Part shown: piece by piece, positions 59,906 through 64,000 of the stretch
Numbering within the stretch: position 1 is the stretch's first letter
Layout: every line of letters begins with the position of its first letter
Assembly (NCBI RefSeq): GCF_009729095.1
Contig: NZ_VTGX01000004.1
Span: 186,001-250,000, forward strand
Source of the DNA: Mycolicibacterium sp. CBMA 247
Lineage (GTDB): Bacteria; Actinomycetota; Actinomycetes; Mycobacteriales; Mycobacteriaceae
Length of the DNA: 64,000 bases
Reading direction: 5' to 3'
Program-made: the position numbers and the translations under genes
The notes under the pieces: generated by a model
Told to the model about the DNA's origin: nothing
The model's input: only the letters and a program-made list of their open reading frames with translations
Database searches by the model: none

Positions 59906-61632
59906 CCGGCGCACCGCTGACCGCCGCCGCCCTGCTGGCCGCCGTGGTGGCCACCATCGCCATCGGCACCTACGGAGTGCGGTTGTCGCGCACCACCTCC
60001 GACTTCCTGGTGGCCTCGCGCAGCATCGGCCCGCAGTGGAATGCCGCCGCGATCTCCGGTGAGTACCTCTCGGCAGCTTCATTTCTCGGCGTAGCCGGGC
60101 TGATCGCGAAGTACGGCGCCGACGCGCTGTGGTACCCGGTCGGTTTCACCGCGGGCTACCTGGGTGTGCTGTTGTTCGTGGCGGCACCGCTGCGCCGCTC
60201 CGGGGCCTACACCGTCCCCGACTTCGCCGAATTCCGGCTCGGCTCGGCCCGGCTGCGCAAGGTGGCGATGCTCGTCGTCGTGGTGATCTGCCTGTTCTAC
60301 CTGGCCCCGCAGTATCAAGGAGCCGGTCTGGCCCTCAAAACGCTTCTGGGCGTTCCGGTCTGGATCGGCCCGCTGCTGGTCGCCGGGATCGTCATCACCA
60401 ATGTGGTGGCCGGCGGCATGCGGTCGATCACCTTCGTGCAGGCCTTTCAGTACTGGCTCAAGCTCACCGCCATCGCGGTCCCGGCACTGGCGCTGCTCGG
60501 GTTGTTCATCAGTGACCGCGGCGAATTGGGCGGCCCGTTGCCGCCTACCGTGCGACAGCAGACCACCGTGCAGATCGAGACCGACGTGGTTGTCCAGGTC
60601 ATCGAACCGGCCGGCATCAACGTGACCGGCGATCTGGACGGCCGCCACGTCGAGTCCGCCGCGATCACCGCGCCCGGGCAGCACACCCTCGGCGCCGGCA
60701 CCACGCTGACCCTGTCGGCCGGGGCGGCCACGCCCGTGGTGGCCGGCACCCCGGGCACCGGCAGTGAGTGGATCGCCTCGGGCGGGGGGTTGGGCGGCGG
60801 ACATCCGCTCTATCAGGTGTTGTCCATCATCGTCGCGACGTTCCTGGGCACCATGGGCCTGCCGCATGTGCTGGTCCGCTTCTACACCAACCCCGACGGC
60901 CGGGCCGCCCGGCGCACCGCGCTGGCGGTGGTGGCGCTGCTCTCGGTGTTCTATTTCTTCCCGATCCTGCTCGGGGTGTTCTCGCGGTTGTATGTTCCGC
61001 AGCTACTGATCACCGGAACTGCCGACGCCGCAGTGCTTTTGGCGCCAGGCGCGGCCGTCGGCGGTATCGGTGGCCAGCTGTTGGCCGCACTGGTCGCAGC
61101 GGGTGCCATCGCGGCATTCCTGGCCACCTCCTCGGGTCTGCTGGTCAGCATCGCCGGTGCATTGGCCACCGATGTGCTGCGCGGCCGGGTACGCGATTTC
61201 CGGATCGCCGCGGTGGTCGGGGGGCTGATCCCGATTCCGTTGTCGCTGATGGTGTCCGGGCTGGAGCTGTCCCGCAGCGTCGGGCTGGCCTTCGCGGTCG
61301 CCGCATCCACGCTGTGCCCGCTGCTCGCACTCGGCATCTGGTGGCGCGGCCTGACGGTAGTCGGCGCGGGGTGCGGGCTCGTGGTGGGCGGATGTGTGAG
61401 CGGTGGCGCGGTGCTGGTGGCGATCACCGGCGGCGTCGACGACGCTGTACTCGGCGGTTGGCCCGCGGTGATGGTGGGCTACCCGGCGGCGGTCAGCGTG
61501 CCCATCGCCTTCCTCACGATGATCGTGGTCAGCTTGTTCACCCGGCCCACTCCCGGCGTCGCGCAGATCTTCGCGCGCATGCACGTGCCGGAACGCCTGG
61601 GCCTGAGCGTCGAGCGGGTCCCCGCAGGCTGA
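59902..61632 (+). CDS. Sodium:solute symporter family protein (ActP-like)
   Basis: A 576-residue SSS-family transporter (13-14 helices). Family features include SRSIGPQWNAAAISGEYLSAASFLGVAGLIAKYG, the LAPQYQGAGLALKTLLG helix and GTMGLPHVLVRFYTNPDG. An extracytoplasmic insert of about 90 residues (210-300) is unusual compared with the second symporter. It probably imports acetate, propionate or pyruvate with sodium or protons. In an operon with the LytS/LytTR pair. Confidence 0.9.
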   Translation: MTGAPLTAAALLAAVVATIAIGTYGVRLSRTTSDFLVASRSIGPQWNAAAISGEYLSAASFLGVAGLIAKYGADALWYPVGFTAGYLGVLLFVAAPLRRSGAYTVPDFAEFRLGSARLRKVAMLVVVVICLFYLAPQYQGAGLALKTLLGVPVWIGPLLVAGIVITNVVAGGMRSITFVQAFQYWLKLTAIAVPALALLGLFISDRGELGGPLPPTVRQQTTVQIETDVVVQVIEPAGINVTGDLDGRHVESAAITAPGQHTLGAGTTLTLSAGAATPVVAGTPGTGSEWIASGGGLGGGHPLYQVLSIIVATFLGTMGLPHVLVRFYTNPDGRAARRTALAVVALLSVFYFFPILLGVFSRLYVPQLLITGTADAAVLLAPGAAVGGIGGQLLAALVAAGAIAAFLATSSGLLVSIAGALATDVLRGRVRDFRIAAVVGGLIPIPLSLMVSGLELSRSVGLAFAVAASTLCPLLALGIWWRGLTVVGAGCGLVVGGCVSGGAVLVAITGGVDDAVLGGWPAVMVGYPAAVSVPIAFLTMIVVSLFTRPTPGVAQIFARMHVPERLGLSVERVPAG

Positions 61633-61786
61633 TCCTCCTGCCCTTCTGCCGCTCAGCCCGGTCGACCGACCGTTCAGCGCAGCGATGGCCGAATTCGGCG
61701 TATCGAACCCGATACCGCTCCTGCGTGACTCACCTCTCAATTAGGTTCAGGCGCAGCCGCTCACAGCCAACTGTCAGGAGTCCCCG

Positions 61787-62146
61787 GTGCCCGAAACCGA
61801 CCTTCCCGAGAGGGTTGCCCCCACCGCGGAGCAGTTCCTCGCCACACAGGCCAGCCCTGAATTCCAGGAACTGCGTACCAGATTGCGCCGCTTCGTCTTT
61901 CCCATGACCGCGTTCTTCCTGCTCTGGTACGCCCTCTACGTCGCACTCGGCGCGTTCGCTCACGAGTTCATGGCCACCCCGGTGTTCGGCAACATCAACG
62001 TCGGCCTGCTGATCGGGCTGGGCCAGTTCGTGTCCACCTTCGTGATCACCGGCCTGTACGTGCGCTTCGCCAACAGGGAACTCGACCCGCGGGCCACCGC
62101 CATTCGCGAAGAACTCGAAGGCTCGCAGGAAGGTGGAGCCCGATGA
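61787..62146 (+). CDS. DUF485 membrane protein
   Basis: A 119-residue DUF485 protein. The core FQELRTRLRRFVFPMTAFFLLWYALYVALGAFAHEFMATPVFGNINVGLLIGLGQFVSTFVITGLYVRFANRELDP is typical. DUF485 partners with the acetate permease ActP; the ATGA overlap with the next gene supports that. ATG/GTG start at 61787 with an AGGAG site. Confidence 0.93.
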   Translation: MPETDLPERVAPTAEQFLATQASPEFQELRTRLRRFVFPMTAFFLLWYALYVALGAFAHEFMATPVFGNINVGLLIGLGQFVSTFVITGLYVRFANRELDPRATAIREELEGSQEGGAR

Positions 62147-63774
62147 CCATCACAACCCTCGCCGCCGAAACCGTCGGCAACCCGGTCGCCAACATCGGCA
62201 TCTTCAGCCTGTTCGTCGTCGTCACGATGATCGTGGTGATCCGGGCGAGCAAGCGCAACGCCACCGCCGACGAGTTCTTCACCGGCGGCCGCGGCTTCTC
62301 CGGCCCGCAGAACGGCATCGCCATCGCCGGCGACTACCTGTCCGCGGCCAGCTTCCTCGGTATCGCCGGCGCCATCGCGGTCTACGGCTACGACGGCTTC
62401 CTGTACTCGATCGGCTTCCTGGTGGCCTGGCTGGTGGCCCTGCTGCTGGTGGCCGAATTGCTGCGCAACACCGGCAAATTCACCATGGCCGACGTGCTGA
62501 GCTTCCGGCTCAAGCAGCGACCGGTGCGGCTGGCCGCAGCCATCTCGACGCTGACAGTGTCGCTCTTCTACCTGCTGGCCCAGATGGCCGGTGCGGGCGG
62601 CCTCGTCGCCCTGCTGCTCGACGTCAACAGCCGGGCCGGGCAATCGATCGTGATCGCCGTCGTCGGCATCCTGATGATCGTCTACGTCCTGGTCGGCGGG
62701 ATGAAGGGCACCACCTGGGTGCAGATCATCAAGGCCGTGCTGCTGATCGCCGGTGCCGCCCTGATGACCGTGACGGTGCTGAGCAAGTTCGGGCTGAACT
62801 TCTCCGAGATCCTCGGCTCGGCGCAATCGGCGATTACCGAAGCCACCACCAAGGGCGTCTCCAGCCGCGACGTGCTGGCCCCCGGCGCACAGTACGGCGG
62901 ATCACTGACCTCGCAGATCAACTTCATCTCGCTGGCGCTGGCGTTGGTGCTCGGCACCGCGGGCCTGCCGCATGTGCTGATGCGGTTCTACACCGTGCCC
63001 ACCGCCAAAGAAGCCCGCCGTTCGGTGGTCTGGGCGATCGCGCTGATCGGCGCCTTCTACCTATTTACGTTGGTGCTCGGCTACGGCGCAGCGGCCCTGG
63101 TCGGCCCGGACCGGATCCTCGGCGCGGCCGGTGGGGTGAACTCCGCGGCCCCGCTGCTGGCCTTCGAACTCGGCGGGGTGATCCTGCTCGGCGTCATCTC
63201 AGCGGTGGCCTTCGCCACGATCCTGGCGGTGGTGGCCGGCCTGACCATCACGGCATCGGCCTCGTTCGCGCACGACATCTACGCCTCGATCCTCAAGTCC
63301 CACAAGGTGACCGAGGACGAGCAGGTGCGGGTGTCCCGCATCACGGCTGTGGTGCTGGGTATCCTCGCGATCGGCCTCGGCATCCTGGCCAACGGCCAGA
63401 ACGTGGCGTTCCTGGTCGCGCTGGCGTTCGCGGTCGCCGCCGCGGCCAACCTGCCGACGATCGTGTACTCGCTGTACTGGAAGCGGTTCAACACCCGCGG
63501 CGCACTGTGGAGCATGTACGGCGGGCTGATCTCGACCATCGTGCTGATCGTGTTCTCCCCCGCCGTGTCGGGCTCGAAGACCGCGATGATCCCCGGCGCG
63601 GACTTCGATTTCTTCCCGCTGGCCAATCCGGGCATCGTGTCCATCCCGCTGGCGTTCGCGCTCGGCATCATCGGCACGCTCACCTCGCCCGACACCGGGG
63701 ACCCCGCGCTCGATGCCGAGATGGAAGTGCGGTCGCTGACCGGTGTGGGCGCCGAGAAGGCAGTCGCGCACTGA
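62143..63774 (+). CDS. actP: Cation:acetate symporter
   Basis: A 543-residue sodium:solute symporter of the ActP group. GGRGFSGPQNGIAIAGDYLSAASFLGIAGAIAVYGYDGFLYSIGFLVAW and GTAGLPHVLMRFYTVPTAKEARRSV are diagnostic. It overlaps the DUF485 gene by 4 bp. It would take up acetate and related short monocarboxylates. The first symporter upstream is a divergent relative with an extra loop, so the locus encodes two transport systems under one sensor. Confidence 0.93.
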   Translation: MTITTLAAETVGNPVANIGIFSLFVVVTMIVVIRASKRNATADEFFTGGRGFSGPQNGIAIAGDYLSAASFLGIAGAIAVYGYDGFLYSIGFLVAWLVALLLVAELLRNTGKFTMADVLSFRLKQRPVRLAAAISTLTVSLFYLLAQMAGAGGLVALLLDVNSRAGQSIVIAVVGILMIVYVLVGGMKGTTWVQIIKAVLLIAGAALMTVTVLSKFGLNFSEILGSAQSAITEATTKGVSSRDVLAPGAQYGGSLTSQINFISLALALVLGTAGLPHVLMRFYTVPTAKEARRSVVWAIALIGAFYLFTLVLGYGAAALVGPDRILGAAGGVNSAAPLLAFELGGVILLGVISAVAFATILAVVAGLTITASASFAHDIYASILKSHKVTEDEQVRVSRITAVVLGILAIGLGILANGQNVAFLVALAFAVAAAANLPTIVYSLYWKRFNTRGALWSMYGGLISTIVLIVFSPAVSGSKTAMIPGADFDFFPLANPGIVSIPLAFALGIIGTLTSPDTGDPALDAEMEVRSLTGVGAEKAVAH

Positions 63775-63854
63775 TCGCTGCAAACAGGACCTGCTCCACC
63801 AAGACGGAACTCAAGCAACATGCGAAACCCTCACCAACAGTAAAGGAATTCAGA

Positions 63855-64000
63855 ATGCCCATTTCGGTTCGTGTCCAGGCGGCGGTTGCTGCGGCAATGA
63901 CGGTCGGCGCACTCACGGCGTGCGGTGCTGCCGAGACGCCCGCAGCCAGCACTGCGGCGCCGGCCAAGTTCCACGAAGCAGTGTTCTTCGGTGACAGCCT
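63855..64000 (+). CDS. SGNH/GDSL-type lipoprotein hydrolase (truncated by window end)
   Basis: The first 48 codons of a gene cut by the window. The lipobox LTAC (Cys23) follows a signal peptide. The last visible residues HEAVFFGDSL are block I of SGNH/GDSL esterases, with the catalytic Ser. An AAAGGAA site precedes the ATG. It may be an exported lipase or esterase. Confidence 0.75.
   Translation, partial: MPISVRVQAAVAAAMTVGALTACGAAETPAASTAAPAKFHEAVFFGDS

Overview
The window looks like high-GC mycobacterial chromosome, most likely a rapidly growing Mycolicibacterium. The gene order is a collinear but inverted version of the Mycobacterium tuberculosis Rv1157c-Rv1178 neighbourhood: dapC-fdxC, fadH, fbiC, an Rv1171-like membrane gene, mshB, lpqW, typA, narI-narJ-narH-narG, mutT2, pimE and two Ala/Pro-rich exported proteins. 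Species-specific genes sit between these anchors. The species was not determined, because no search could be run.

Layout. 0.2-15.5 kb: a 1-Cys peroxiredoxin, dapC, fdxC, fadH, a YceI protein, an excalibur protein, F420 synthesis (fbiC), mycothiol synthesis (mshB), a ClC channel and large exported proteins with Lys-rich tails. 15.5-18.1 kb: lpqW, flanked by decayed copies of the Lys-tailed family. 18.2-30.3 kb: an accessory block with an NCS1 permease, a serine hydrolase and a LysR regulator; typA; a PPOX protein; a WS/DGAT acyltransferase; a sulfotransferase; an F420-type oxidoreductase; and a MarR regulator with a matching double operator. 30.3-38.2 kb: narK-narG-narH-narJ-narI, a complete respiratory nitrate reductase operon on the minus strand. 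38.4-43.2 kb: mutT2, a pterin dehydratase, pimE, two Ala/Pro-rich exported proteins, a DUF1059 protein and a nitroreductase.

About 43.68-56.89 kb is a 13.2-kb integrated element inserted inside a HhH-GPD (endonuclease III-like) gene. It encodes a large serine integrase whose start lies about 20 bp from one end. Comparison of the two ends gives a 2-bp TG crossover. It has a repressor-like gene with a divergent operator, a P-loop replication-type ATPase, zinc-ribbon proteins, an HNH endonuclease, a 20-bp iteron array, and a minus-strand cargo block with a eukaryotic-like protein kinase and two partners. No capsid, portal, tail or terminase large subunit gene was recognised, so it resembles a phage satellite or a strongly reduced prophage. 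Two features stand out. First, the element carries its own version of the 5' end of the target gene, so the HhH-GPD reading frame is rebuilt after integration with a 31-residue internal duplication. Second, about 330 bp between the ATPase gene and the next gene contains no credible gene and is almost entirely a tandem series of ten or more different stem-loops.

57-64 kb returns to host sequence: a DUF732 exported protein, a LytS/LytTR-type two-component system, two sodium:solute symporters each paired with a small membrane protein (an acetate/monocarboxylate uptake module), and the start of a GDSL-type lipoprotein cut by the window edge. No tRNA, rRNA or CRISPR array was seen.
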